From NCBI GenBank assembly GCA_026874595.1, contig CM049315.1, forward strand, positions 18,499,664 through 18,563,663: 64,000 bases of DNA. The letters are read 5' to 3'. Shown piece by piece: positions 24,701 through 33,869 of the stretch (positions are counted from its first letter, which is position 1; each line of letters starts with the position of its first letter). Under the pieces are notes generated by a model. That model saw only the letters and a list, made by a program, of their open reading frames with translations, had not been told where the DNA came from and ran no database searches. Origin of the DNA: Sipunculus nudus (taxonomy: Eukaryota > Annelida > Sipuncula > Golfingiida > Sipunculidae). A program made the position numbers and the translations under genes.

Positions 24701-26960
24701 ACTTAGATTGTCATGATAGTATTTTTGCAAATGTGTCTGTGGCAGTTGTGAAGAATTTATCAAATGGAACTTCTGCCAATTTTCCATGGTGATAGATACA
24801 TGTGTAATTGATGCATATTCTTTCAATATGTGCATAAAATGTATAGAATTTGTTTGCTGGGGTCTTATTGTGACTGAACCCTAATTTCCAAGTCTCAAAA
24901 ATATTATTAACAATGGACCTGTGCGTCACAGTGCTAAGCTGAAATTGATAATGAGAGTATGTTTATAACATCCAGACCAAATTCAAATCAGGAATTTGAC
25001 CAGTCCAAACCCTGATCACAATGTGGTCCAGCCAATATCCTGATTTAGACTGTAATTTGAAATAATACTGAACAATGCCTTTTTCCCTGTGACCTTGAAC
25101 TTTTATCTAATGACTCAAAATAAAAAAGGGTTCTTACTTTATTTGTGGGCCATATATAAATCAAGTTTGATTCAACTTTCAAAATGTTTGAAACCTATAT
25201 GTTTATTAAAAGAATGGTGTTATCACTCAGAAACAAATATATGGATGGCCACTGTGACCTTGATCTATGACCTAGTGAATCCCAAATCAACAAGGTTCAT
25301 CTCATACTTGCATGTCACCTATATGTATTAGATGGAAGGTTTGGGATGAAAAATTTGGCTTAAAATGCATCCACAATTTTTATTAATACATGGGTCCTGT
25401 AACCTTGACCTTCGACTCCAAAATCAATAGGGGTCTTACATTGTTGATTGGTAATATATAAGTCAAGTTTGAAACCAATATGTCATTCCAAACTGGAGTC
25501 ATCACCAGGAAACAAAATGACCAATGTAAAGAAAGAAGAACAGATTGACAAACAGACACACAGACAGGGTGATTACTATAGGGCATTCCCTTACTCAAGT
25601 GGGGGCCCTAATAACACGCAAGGTTTCACGACATGAGATGAAACTAAAGTTGCAAATTTGAGTTTCAATATTATTAGACATTCTCAAATAAAGGAAAAAA
25701 TTCATTAAAAAATAGAAAAAATATAGGTGGTGCAACCAGTCTTCAGGAACTGTCAAAATCAGTCATAATCAATATACATGTGAGGTTTCAGGACACTAGA
25801 TGAAACTGAAATTGAGAAACAAACTCAACTGCTGTCATTTTACAGTATTAAGAACAGGGGGAAAAATCATAACAATTAAAAATAATGCAAGTAGGGCCAC
25901 TAATTTTTCCAATCCTAGTCATGGATAAATATCAAAGCCAAAATTCAGAGCATTTCATGCATAAATCATTAAGATATTGGAGGTTTTGTATCAAATTTTC
26001 AATTATTCTGGGGGGGGGGGGGGGGGTATTTTCAAGCCCCACTGCTCAGGGGATATAGGTCACAGTGACCTAATTTCAGGTTTTCAAAGAGATTTTAATG
26101 GACCTCTCTGGATATTCAGTTTTAGATTTCTAGGTCCATTGGTGACTAAACATGCCAGTCTAACAGACAGACCAACGGACGGACGGATGCTGCCCGATCA
26201 CCATAGCTTAGTTGACTTAGAGTCAACTGAAAGGGCTGTCCATGATCAATAAGCTTACCAAATTTTAGAAAGATCCATGAAATCATCACTGAGATAAACT
26301 ATCTGAAGTAGGAATTTCATACATCAACAGCTGAAAATGTTAAAAGTTTTAGTTTGTGTCCGCCAAGGAAAGACACTGTTTCATTTTTTGGCTTGAGGCA
26401 AAATATTTGTTTTAAAGCCTAAAACACTAACACTAAGTGACCTAATTTTTGGTATGCAAGGAAATTTACCAAGGACCTACCTGGATATGAAGTAAGAAGT
26501 TTCTTGATCAAACAGTTATGATTTGTGCCTAGTTAAGTAAATGTCAACTGACAGACGGACAGACAAAGGGTGACCACTATAGCTCAGCATGGCTGAAAGT
26601 CAGCTGAGCTAAAACAGATGTTATAAAACTGCATGAACAAGCAAGATGCCTGATGAATTACAACAAATGTCATGTGACTTACTCATATTACTCCTACTAA
26701 TCCAAACTACAAAGCAGACAATTAACTGAACTAAAAAGTGTGTCACACAAGCGGATGGAAAGGACTTGTAGAAAAGCATGGCTCACCTGTGGTTTAACTG
26801 CATCAGGATCAAGAGGAAGTCCCCGTTCTTCATGAGCCTGCATGGAGTTGGGGCTGTGATGACGATTTCCGAAAAACAATTTTAATGTTGCTGGACCCAG
26901 CAGCAAAAACGCTGCAGCAAACAGCAAATACTTTAACAATGTTATTGTGTTTCTTCTCAT
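517..26960 (-). CDS. GALNT10: GALNT10-like polypeptide N-acetylgalactosaminyltransferase, N-terminal part (five coding exons)
   Basis: Coding exons in transcript order are 26960-26787, 8155-8068, 7303-7159, 1219-1053 and 708-517. Splice phases agree at every join (0, 1, 2, 1) and the last exon ends in phase 1, so the gene continues outside the window. The family is a Golgi type II membrane enzyme that transfers GalNAc from UDP-GalNAc to Ser/Thr. Visible parts are a short basic N-terminus, one membrane anchor, a stem with DWHDY and GPGEHG, then the GT-A domain with [34 protein letters not shown] and the metal-binding DSH in [15 protein letters not shown]. The run [18 protein letters not shown] and the stem motif point to the GALNT10/GALNT7 branch; I recall vertebrate GALNT10 being very close here. 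No stop interrupts the exons. The first coding intron is about 18.6 kb and holds many transposons. Confidence 0.9.
1053..1219 (-). CDS. GALNT10: GALNT10-like gene, coding exon 4
   Basis: The 167-bp exon is bounded by a TTTAAAG acceptor and a GTGAGT donor. It begins in phase 2 with the CKNKKYL segment and runs through [14 protein letters not shown] to LVDDYSSK. The FHNE and VDD motifs are the classic start of the GalNAc-transferase GT-A fold. It is separated from exon 5 by an intron of only 344 bp. Confidence 0.93.
1220..1730 (-). other. Intron 3 flank, no feature seen
   Basis: AT-rich intronic DNA between exon 4 and the inverted-repeat element. It ends in one copy of the 13-bp target duplication (1717-1729). 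No exon or repeat unit was recognised. Confidence 0.5.
2410..3260 (+). repeat. Tandem repeat, about three units of ~275 bp
   Basis: The landmark CATATCTCGGGAA recurs at 2429, 2708 and 2981, giving units of 279 and 273 bp. Each unit also carries GTTTGACCGAT, a TGGTGGCGCCACCTGCAACC segment and a GTCCATCTGTTYGTCTGCC segment. Units 1 and 2 are nearly identical; the third is more diverged and fades out near 3260. The array lies wholly inside the 3.3-kb element. Confidence 0.85.
4080..4421 (+). CDS. Hypothetical 113-residue open frame within the 3.3-kb element
   Basis: An open frame with a stretch [10 protein letters not shown] followed by a region rich in Val, Phe and Lys (VVTFLKEKK). This loosely resembles small beta-barrel-type C-terminal segments seen in proteins of repetitive invertebrate genes, but I cannot name a family. 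The frame starts within the element, is the only sizeable one there, and could be the decayed 3' end of an element-encoded protein. No splice sites or neighbouring frames support a larger gene. Chance is a real alternative. Confidence 0.3.
   Translation: MQYAPYSFAENHLTFLFKEESKGAKECQPECNFTGSSRKEEQIKIGDYILVMYVTIDKQSIWQFVAHVDRFCSENVKNLVVTFLKEKKCKLTFSFYQIHLVQQLLTGNKQSGE
5046..7158 (-). other. Intron 3 remainder of the GALNT10-like gene
   Basis: AT-rich intronic DNA. Near 6520-6630 there is a cluster of GTACTTG/AAGTAC motifs resembling, in miniature, the GGTAC arrays of the MITE at 22 kb. A possible degenerate SINE lies at 6920-7135. No exon was found. Confidence 0.45.
6920..7135 (+). repeat. Possible degenerate tRNA-type SINE
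   Basis: The segment contains CGTTCAATCCCC, resembling an RNA polymerase III B box, about 35 bp after an AAGGGGTAAAATCCTTGG palindrome. Downstream, GGGGATTTTCTCTAGGTTCT resembles the C/T-rich core of some animal SINEs. It ends in an A/T-rich tail. No clear A box or target duplication was found, so this is tentative. Confidence 0.25.
7159..7303 (-). CDS. GALNT10: GALNT10-like gene, coding exon 3
   Basis: The 145-bp exon starts after a TTTGTAG acceptor and ends at a GTAAGTA donor. It encodes the end of the stem and the entrance of the catalytic domain: PGEHG, then [28 protein letters not shown] and IKDIRHP. The NGFN and VSDKISL residues are typical of the GALNT10 group. Confidence 0.93.
7304..8067 (-). 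other. Intron 2 of the GALNT10-like gene
   Basis: A 764-bp AT-rich intron between a GTAAGTA donor and a TTTGTAG acceptor. The small open frames here on both strands have no coding features. Confidence 0.6.
8068..8155 (-). CDS. GALNT10: GALNT10-like gene, coding exon 2
   Basis: An 88-bp exon with a TTGACAG acceptor and GTAAGTA donor. It encodes part of the luminal stem, including the run [19 protein letters not shown]. The DWHDY motif followed by a G-rich turn is the sequence found just before the catalytic domain in the GALNT10 branch. Confidence 0.9.
10163..12093 (+). mobile_element. Hairpin-ended repeat family, copy B, nested in copy A
   Basis: Copy B begins with TAGGGACCCATGGGTCACG and CTCAGCTG and ends near GTCAGCTGAATTAA. 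It splits copy A exactly where copy D is continuous. The body is mostly a tandem array of TGACCTTGACC-rich units (10320-11560), then a segment with GGACAGACAGACAGGG. Its left and right flanks TTAAGAAC and TTAATAAC differ by one base and could be an aged target duplication. Confidence 0.6.
10320..11560 (+). repeat. Tandem array of TGACCT-rich units (copy B body)
   Basis: Units of roughly 130-290 bp repeat this order: GTGACCTTGACCTTTGACC, a CCCCAAAATCA segment, TTGGCAGGTGAGC, GATGGAAGGTTTGGGA, AAAAGTTTGGCTTAAAATGC and TCCACAATCTTTCT. Alternate half-units carry GGGCCATATATAAGTCAAG. A perfect direct repeat TGACCTTTGACCT occurs at 10865-10877. Confidence 0.75.
12397..13589 (-). other. Intron 1 stretch, nothing defined
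   Basis: AT-rich intronic DNA between repeat copies A/B and C. Small open frames at 12598-12909 and 13076-13267 have no recognisable domains. The phrase CATAGCTCACAGAATATAGG near 12715 resembles a fragment of the same repeat family. Confidence 0.4.
13590..16005 (+). mobile_element. Hairpin-ended repeat family, copy C
   Basis: It opens with AACAAGTGACCCATGGGTCA and GCTCAGCTG, and closes with a 3' hairpin (TAGCCCAGC pairing with GCTGAGCTA, one mismatch) followed by AAAAA. Between lie unique AT-rich DNA and a TGACCT array at about 14930-15770. Just before the 3' end are GGACGGACAGAC and CATCGCTATAGC, shared with the other copies. Confidence 0.6.
14930..15770 (+). repeat. Tandem array of TGACCT-rich units (copy C body)
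   Basis: Same unit type as at 10320-11560. Perfect TGACCTTTGACCT direct repeats are at 15392-15404, 15527-15539 and 15674-15686. The last is preceded by an overlapping TGACCTTGA at 15668-15676. Units also carry TTCCCCTGTTGGTAGGTGAG and GATGGAAGGTTTGGGAT. Confidence 0.8.
16006..17302 (-). other. Intron 1 stretch with repeat fragment
   Basis: Mostly unique AT-rich DNA. At 16540-16745 there is a fragment of the TGACCT-type repeat (ACTGTGACCTTTACC, then GGATGGACAGACC and GGTGATAACTGTAGGGCATCC). No exon was seen. Confidence 0.4.
17303..19186 (+). mobile_element. Hairpin-ended repeat family, copy D (uninterrupted)
   Basis: This copy is colinear with copy A but lacks the nested insertion, so it shows the ancestral layout: AACAAGGGACCTATGGGTCAC and GCTCAGCTGA at the 5' end, about 1.6 kb of AT-rich body, then GATATTAGGCAGTCC, GGACATCTAAC, a GGACGGACGGACAGACG run and the 3' hairpin with arms TAGCTCAG/CTGAGCTA. 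No open frame of note. Confidence 0.7.
19187..22035 (-). other. Intron 1 stretch, no element recognised
   Basis: AT-rich intronic DNA. It contains a C-rich tract near 19405-19425 and a GAC-less unique sequence with no exon, RNA gene or paired termini that I could find. Confidence 0.4.
22044..22844. mobile_element. hAT-like MITE with GGTACA arrays
   Basis: The 801-bp element starts CAGGGTTGGGGCCAGGTAC and ends with the inverse, GTACCTGGCCCCAATGGCCCCAACCCTG. It is flanked on both sides by the perfect 8-mer GTATTTGA (22036-22043 and 22845-22852). An 8-bp duplication and CAGGG termini are the signature of hAT transposons. Both arms are arrays of AGGTAC/GGTACA hexamers, around an AT-rich centre with a duplicated GTATGGCACCATA segment. 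No transposase is present. Confidence 0.85.
22853..23936 (-). other. Intron 1 stretch between two MITEs
   Basis: AT-rich intronic DNA with several A-runs. No exon or element ends were recognised. Confidence 0.4.
23937..24557. mobile_element. hAT-like MITE with GGCAGAAACC arrays
   Basis: The left end is CAGGGTTGGGTTTCTGCC; the right end is GGCAGAAACTTGCCAACCCTG. Flanks AAAAAAAT and GTAAAAAT match in six of eight positions, compatible with a worn 8-bp duplication. The arms consist of repeated TTTCTGCC/GGCAGAAACC motifs in both orientations. The layout parallels the MITE at 22044-22844. No coding sequence. Confidence 0.7.
24908..26614 (+). mobile_element. Hairpin-ended repeat family, copy E
   Basis: The worn 5' end reads AACAATGGACCTGTGCGTCAC then GCTAAGCTGA. 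The body has a TGACCTTGA-type array (25080-25590) with GGATGAAAAATTTGGCTTAAA. The 3' end is TAGCTCAGC paired with GCTGAGCTA, then AAAA. A second GACGGACGG-containing terminus near 26170-26230 suggests either a nested copy or an internal duplication. A G-run lies near 26010. Confidence 0.55.
26787..26960 (-). CDS. GALNT10: GALNT10-like gene, coding exon 1 (start codon and membrane anchor)
   Basis: The exon starts with ATG at 26960; an in-frame TAA lies nine codons upstream (26985-26987), so this is the first possible Met of the frame. The 58 codons give a basic start MRRN, a hydrophobic segment at about residues 8-30 ([19 protein letters not shown]), then a polar stem. This is a type II Golgi anchor, as in all GALNTs. 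It ends in phase 0 at GTGAGC. Confidence 0.85.
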
Positions 26961-27183
26961 TTTTGTTGCTTTTGCACAGACTTCTTATGTACAGTTCGTC
27001 TCCTAGGGAATGCTCAACTGGTTATTGACTGCAACTCTGTATAATAACAAAGCTTTTCTGCTCACAGTTGCCTATCAGTTTTACACTTTTTTCTTGAAGA
27101 TTGAATGTACTCCACAGATATTAGATATTAGGCTTCAGCATTGGTTTGTTGGTCCAAGTTGGTAATGTTCTTCTCCAGTTAAC
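26961..27183 (-). other. Probable 5' untranslated part of the GALNT10-like transcript
   Basis: On the minus strand a good acceptor (TTTTTTTCAG, 27184-27193) precedes the exon, so the start codon probably lies in the second transcript exon. The non-coding first exon should be further right (27.2-28.6 kb). I cannot place its start. Confidence 0.4.
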
Positions 27184-27193
27184 CTGAAAAAAT

Positions 27194-29929
27194 AATAATA
27201 TAGGATCACTATGATTTACATCTATCAGTTTTAAACAATGAGTTGAGATTATCACCAATTTCCTTGGATAAGTGAGTGATCACACATAAAATTACTTTAA
27301 AGTTCATACACCAATTAGTGCATGCTCTTCTGCTTACCAATCCTTTACACAAACATTTTTTTATATCAGATTTTTCTGCTTGTTTTTGAAGGCATAAGTT
27401 TACCCAGCCACATGTACACTTGTCAAACAAGACAACACGACGCTTCTATGGTCAGTCAGCTGTCCCTTGGTTGCTTGTTTTGAGGCATGTGGACTGTCAA
27501 TCAAAGCTGTTGTTTGACCTAATATGGGTGCTCCTCACACCACCTTGCATTATTGTAATACAGGATGTTGGTGGAGTGTTTCAGGAGAGTTTGCCTGAAC
27601 CAGGAACCAGTTTTAGTTCCATGGTTCAGTTGTTGTTTGGCCGGAGTATAGAATCCGGTGTTCATTTCCAAGATGGGTCAAAACTGACTGGACTGTCTCA
27701 TATTAGTAGTAATCAACATAAGCCATGACATGCCTGATGATATGAGTTATGACATCGACACGCCTCTTACTTCTCCATTTCATTAATCCTAAACATCATT
27801 ACGTCCGTCCGTATACACCCTCGTCCATGTAGATAGACCGGCTTCTATACTCGCTCCGTTGTTTTAGCAAAATAAAAAACTGGAGCCCTGTATAATGCAC
27901 CTATTCCCAAGTTAATGTAATAATAATATTACTGACATTTTACTTCTTAAGGAGGTGGATGGTATGAATTAACATATCTACAGATCTACTTTACTTAAAG
28001 CATAGGTCTACTTTTCCAATTTGGAGTGACAGCGCGTGGTGGAACGCCCCACTGTCGAAACGAATTGGCAGTCGGTTGATAGTTCTTGCGTGCCGAGGCG
28101 TGTTGTGGTATCTGAAGTCTAATACTAACAAAACATTAACAGTTACACTAACAGTCACTGTCATACACATATTACACTGATCGAAGCCGCGAAGGCTGAA
28201 TCAGTGAATGTATCGGACCAGGAAACAGCTCAAGTGTTTTAACGATTTTTAATGGCATAATATAGGCGTGACAAAAATCAAACGGTCATGAAAGGCTGAA
28301 TACACGTGTAAGTAAATTTAATATCTTTGAATTTTACCGATTACATCCAGGTGTTGGCGCCTCAACAGGTGTAGCTATGCTGTAATCGATGTTATAGCGG
28401 CTCACGACTATACGTGGAGGTCGCCATGTTGGCCTCTGTGTCAACAAGCCTCGCTCTCGAAGCGTCGTCTGCTCGAGGTGTAAAGGGACATATTGCCCTC
28501 ACTCGACCACGAGGAAATTCCTGCATTTGATGTCGAAAATAGTTAGTTCAGTCATTTTAAAAGCAGACTAAACAGTAGAATTCTGAGACAGGCCAAGACA
28601 AACTAAATATTTTTTTCGGGAAAATATTTAAGTATTTTCTCACGCACAACTAATTTGCACGTAGGCCTACTGTCCAAATATATAATTAGATATAAATTTA
28701 TATCATTCGTATGAACAGTAAATTAGGCTTGCCGGTATTAAATTACAGTTTATGAAATGCAAACAAGAACGTTTCACAGAAATAAGGAAATGAGTAATAA
28801 AATGAAATGAAAACATAATTATTTTTATACACTTTTGCTGATTACTTTTGGCATCTTAATTATTGTTTTATCATTAATTATTAATGGGTTAATGGTGACT
28901 TTCGTACTACCGGTTCTTACTTATAGTAGTAGTACTGATAAATGTAGTCGTAAGAAATAATTTGGGTGGAGGTTTATGCCCCCTAATCCAGATACCCCTA
29001 CCTTCTTGATCCGCCCCTGCGTAGGTCCAACTTTTTTTTCATATTCACTTTCCAATTCGTTACCCTTCAATTGTACTTTATAGCTATAAACGTTCTTAGT
29101 GCAACCCTTTTTCTTCATACTTCCTAAGTTTTTTTATCTGTTATATTTCCAATTTTATTGTCAACTTATTCATCACTTTTTATATTCGCAATATACCCTT
29201 AGCACTCAACTTACTAGTATTTTCTACCACGGCGAGAAATGTTGGTTCTTCCGTAACTAGTTCAGCAAATATCAGCCCTGACAGAAACAGACCTTCCCTA
29301 AACGACGTGAGCTTCAGACCACCACTGTCTTATGTGTGCTATATCAGATCCAGTGTTCCTGTATGTAAATTGTAGGTGTTAGCAAGGCACTTCACCTGAG
29401 TGACATGGAGAACTGACGACATATATTGACAGTGGCTTGCATTGCTGCATGTATGCAACTATTGCATACCGTTAAGAACGAGAGAACGTATGATTGGATT
29501 AACGTAAGAACGGAAGAATAAATGGACGGATGGACGGATTTGGGCGGACTGACGGAATGAAGGATGGATGAATGGATGGATTAATGGATGAACGGACGGA
29601 CGGACGGACGAATGAATGACTGAATTCATGAATGAATGAATGAAAGAATGAATGCGAACAATTTAAGGAACGTATGGGATCTCGGTCGGTGAAAAGTCAA
29701 CAAATTGCCCGATACAATTAACAAAACGCTTTACAGGCCAAAACAATTTTATTTCCTAACTTTGGACGAAGTAGGCCTATTACTCTGTGGAAGAGAAGAC
29801 TGTAATATAGGTTACTTTTACATGATCAACTGAGCGTCATGGCAAATGGGTCGTTTTCTCTCCTTTTCAACCAAACTTTGTGATGAGATGGGACATGGGC
29901 AAGAAGAGACCCTGATTATATTATATCAT
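27194..29929. other. Spacer between the two divergent GALNT genes, proximal part
   Basis: This part should hold the promoter and non-coding first exon of the minus-strand gene. The 28000-28560 stretch is visibly richer in CpG (for example TCGCTCTCGAAGCGTCGTCTG) than its surroundings, so it is the best guess for that promoter. The open frame at 27420-27728 shows no domain. From 29516 to 29655 there is a degenerate GGAC/GAAT microsatellite. Confidence 0.35.
29516..29655 (+). repeat. Degenerate GGAC / GAAT microsatellite
   Basis: Short runs of ATGGACGG, GGACGGACGGACG and GAATGAATGAATG alternate across about 140 bp. Confidence 0.8.
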
Positions 29930-29953
29930 ATTATATTATATTATATGTATATA

Positions 29954-30008
<55 letters not shown>

Positions 30009-30022
30009 ATTATAATTATTAT
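29930..30022 (+). repeat. ATT trinucleotide microsatellite
   Basis: A run of about 15 ATT units flanked by ATATT-type repeats, directly abutting the left end of the mariner-like MITE. It generates a meaningless poly-Tyr open frame. Confidence 0.9.
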
Positions 30023-30026
30023 TATA

Positions 30027-31328
30027 CAGTCAAAGTGTAAAATCAGTCAATTTTTAAAATGCCTGAAATGTTCAGCTAGTTTGCAAATTGCCTGATTCAT
30101 AATCACTTATGCAGGCAATTTATAAAATGACTGAAATATTCAGGCACTTCACAAAGTGACTGAAATAAATGGTCAGTTTATTTGACAGATTGACTGAATC
30201 GACATGAAATAATCTTTTGTTTCACATATATTATTGTGAAACATTTATTGCCATATGGTATAACCAGCTACTTAAGAGTAAAAAGAGCCAAATGGAAGCT
30301 TTTGATTAATTAAAACAATGTGCAATAATATAAGAATGAAGAATAATCATGGTTCTATACCTTTTATTGCAAAAACAATATTTTTTTTTATTAATTTAAC
30401 CAGTTCTGCTACCTTAATCACAAGTATCGATTATTTTTTTTTGTTTCTTTTTAACGAGTTTGCTTCTTTGAGTGGAACCAAACTGGGGTCTTTGGTAGTG
30501 TCGGCCGGGTAGTCAACATTTATTGAGACAGAACATAAGAGCAATTTGGTGAGGGACCGGGGGGGGGGGGGGCAACTTTTAAAACCATATAGGGGATTTA
30601 TACCATATTACCTCCGCGCATCCCATCACCGTATTGTCAAATAAAATAATGACAGTTACCATAAAAATTGGCTCTAAATTCGATCAGTAAAATATGAGTG
30701 AAAAAGTAAAAATTAAAGAAGCTTTCTCTTTCAGAACAACTATAAACTTAAAACGATGGTAATATGGTATGATTAACTGGATCAGTTCCATGATATTGTG
30801 AAACCCAGGTAGGGAAGCACAAATTTAAAAAAAATCATGCACATATCGAGAATTCAAACCCGCTTCAAAATTTCTGAAATGTTGAAAGAAATTCTGTGCC
30901 AATATTCTCGCACTGAGAGAGGGCGACAACCCGCGAACTCCCAGGTGCAAAAGGAAAATGCGCCCCTGAAACAGTATAGTATTTACATCTCATATTATTA
31001 CATTAATATTTTTACAAAACAAAATAAGAATTTAACCAAATGGCCGTGTTTGGTTATATTTTACAGGCATTAAACTGTGCAATAATATGATTTTGAGTAA
31101 GGTATGTGAAAAAATGAAATGTCATTGAAATCGGTGTTATTTTATAAAAAATAATATTTCATTTGTTTTACATTTCAGGCAATGTGTCAAATAAACTGGC
31201 CGATTTTTCAGTCAATTTGTAAAATTTCAGTCATTTTATAAATTACCTTCATGAGTAAATCAGGCAATTTGTAGACTGACAGAAAATTTCAGAAAATTTA
31301 CAAAATGCTGGATTTTACACATTGACTG
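30027..31328. mobile_element. Tc1/mariner-like MITE
   Basis: The left end CAGTCAAAGTGTAAAATC and the right end GATTTTACACATTGACTG are inverted copies with one mismatch in 18 bp, and each is bordered by TA. TA duplication and CAGT-type ends are usual for the Tc1/mariner group. The subterminal zones repeat AAATTGCCTGA- and TGACTGAAAT-type motifs. No transposase frame is present. A G-run lies at 30559-30571. Confidence 0.7.
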
Positions 31329-31719
31329 TAACATATATATTTATATAAACCGTCCAACCTGTCTGAACGACCACCTATGAAATGCGGGCACCTGCATGGC
31401 TATTACGACCACTAGATATCAGTCCCTTTAGAAATTCCGTTATATTATCTACAGATTAAACCTGTGAAATACGACCACCTGGCATTACAGACTACGAGCA
31501 GTTTTTCCTGACCAAAGTGACATATTACTTATTAATAATTGACATATTTCCTGCCTTATACGGGCATTATATGTGCTACTCATTGACCAGCGCTGACCGG
31601 TCTGTTGACTGACCATGCGTGAAGTTGCAGTCACTTGCACCGCTCTCTGTTTGTTTTACCGGTGTGCGTATGTGCGGAACAGACTGGTGATTATTGGGAC
31701 CCTGGGCCTATCCTGGGCC

Positions 31720-31799
31720 ACAAAGAGTGGATAATCTATTATGTTCCTATAACAAGCAAGTGATGGAAGTAACCAGTGACGTCAGCAAACAATTTTGAG
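31720..31799 (+). repeat. 80-bp direct repeat, copy 1, containing a CRE
   Basis: Identical over all 80 bp to 31924-32003. It runs from ACAAAGAGTGG to AATTTTGAG and includes the full CRE palindrome TGACGTCA at 31777-31784. Confidence 0.95.
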
Positions 31800-31923
31800 G
31801 GCAACGTGACTGGATCACACGACCTATTAATCCACAGGAATGCAGGTCCCCAAAAAGTTCTTAGATCTGTGCCCCTGTGAACTGTCTTTGATCAATTTAG
31901 TGCATTATATGTAAGGCTTTATT

Positions 31924-32003
31924 ACAAAGAGTGGATAATCTATTATGTTCCTATAACAAGCAAGTGATGGAAGTAACCAGTGACGTCAGCAAACAATTTT
32001 GAG
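31924..32003 (+). repeat. 80-bp direct repeat, copy 2, containing a CRE
   Basis: Second identical copy, 204 bp downstream of the first, with TGACGTCA at 31981-31988. Perfect identity indicates a recent duplication or gene conversion. Confidence 0.95.
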
Positions 32004-32826
32004 TCGTTAATTTGAGCACATTCATCGTGTAAGAAGAACCTCAAAAGTATGAGTACATAGAGTACCTTCTAATCAACTGTGTGCAAATTCATTTAATTTA
32101 TCAACACATCAAATTACATATATAAGTACATGTACATTTGTGTGCAATAACAAAATACATGTAACACCAAGATCGTTCCCTTCTGCAAATATGTTTTTAT
32201 TTATAATCATAAAGATGGTCTAATATGTATATTTCCACCATACATGTCACCTGGATTTTACGCAGTTCCTAAATGTTCAGAACCTATCAATTACGACCAT
32301 CTCTCAATCACGACCACTTGTTCCCAGTCCCTTGGGTGGTCGCATCAGACAGGTTCGACTGAATATACGTGTGTGTGTGTGTGTGTGTGTGTACAGTTAT
32401 ATGAAGAGATAAACTGAAATTAGTCAGCGTTCCAAATGGATAAAAAGAAGGCGAATTCGAATTGGTGCACGTGCTGGAATGCGATTTTCACCTGTTGTGA
32501 TTTACAAGATTCGCAATTAAATTTCTTGAAATGAAAGGAGGGCATCCCGGTGTTTTCAGCACATGTCTATATAGCAAAGCTACACATTTCTATTTTATGT
32601 TATACTTTTTGCGCTCGTGACCATGCATGCTGAAAATTCTGCTTAAATTGGGGACATATTTATATTTTGTTGAATACGATATGTCCAACCTTCTTTGGTC
32701 CAACCTTACCCAACGGAGTCTGGCGCAATCGCGAACTTTGAAATATGAGATGCAGCCATCTACCGGCAAGTTATATAACTAAAACGAACCATAAACATTC
32801 ATATGACGACTGGCTTATGCCGACTA

Positions 32827-32853
32827 CCCCCCCCCCCCCCCCCCCCCCCCCCC
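32827..32853 (+). repeat. Poly-C tract, 27 bases
   Basis: An uninterrupted run of C, the longest of many C/G homopolymers here. Others are at 8863-8881 (G), 36798-36819 (C), 44338-44358 (C) and 51777-51796 (C). The exact length may be an assembly estimate. Confidence 0.85.
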
Positions 32854-33746
32854 TTTCCCCCAAATCATTCGATTTGTCCTGATGAGTGTACAATGTTACA
32901 ATGTTAAAGTACAATTTTAAACTTGTTTATTTATATTGTAAACAAAAACAAAGTATTTTGTACACTTCTTGATGGTATAAAGTAACTAAAGGGTATTTAC
33001 ATGCATTCAGATAGCCAACTGTTAATCAAATAGGTCCATTCAAAATATAATGCCAATATTACTTATGGTTGATTAATAAAGTATTTTATTACATTTTGAT
33101 TATTATTAATAATAATATTATTTTCATTAATATTATTATTATCATTATTTTTTATGAATATTACAACGTAACTTTTTCGCTCATAGGTTAATCCATGCAG
33201 GAAAAGTTGATTTATACATTATAAACTTGCCAAAGTAATAGAAGTCAGGTATCAGTATATGTTAGTGCGAGATGATGAAATGTCTAAATAGCAGGAATTG
33301 TCAGTAACGGTAATATTAACAGTAATATAACACCTGTAATAGGACAAATCCCTACCTGAGATCGAGAGACAATTTGAAGTGACCTACTAACATGCAGCTA
33401 TATAGATACATATTCAAGTGCTTCTTATACTTTAACATTTAAGTTCTTATCTGATAACTTAATATGTAATATTGTATTCACATTTATGTTTTGAGTCTCT
33501 ATTAATTGGCGAATGCTTAATTGTATATAGAAGATTACCACGATTAAATTTTAAATATTAACACCATCAGCGGTGTATATTTATTTCAATAATGTACTTT
33601 GAAGTAATATATTCCTTATACAATTTATTAAAATGAATTACTAAATTTTACCAGTTATAGAAGCTTTCCGTACAAAATGCATTAAATGTACTTGTACTCG
33701 AATACAATGTAAAGTATTTGTAAACACCTCAGAGCAAAGTACATAT

Positions 33747-33786
<40 letters not shown>

Positions 33787-33819
33787 TAATAATAATATGT
33801 ATATATATATATAAGTTTT

Positions 33820-33867
<48 letters not shown>
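33747..33867 (+). repeat. AAT and AT microsatellites
   Basis: A run of TAA units followed by two AT dinucleotide runs. Confidence 0.9.

Positions 33868-33869
<2 letters not shown>

Larger units (their letters stand above)
31350..32361. mobile_element. pogo/Tigger-like MITE
   Basis: The right end in reverse reads CAGTCGAACCTGTCTG then GCGACCACC; the left end reads CCGTCCAACCTGTCTG then ACGACCACC. ACGACCA motifs recur inside each arm. The termini resemble those of pogo/Tigger-type elements. No TA duplication is visible, so the boundaries are approximate. The interior holds an identical 80-bp direct repeat. Confidence 0.5.

Noticed and set aside
27420-27728. 102-residue plus-strand open frame between the GALNT genes
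   Set aside because: No domain and no splice context; it lies in the presumed 5' region of the minus-strand gene.
29846-30040. 64-residue open frame rich in Tyr
   Set aside because: It is a translation of the ATT microsatellite.
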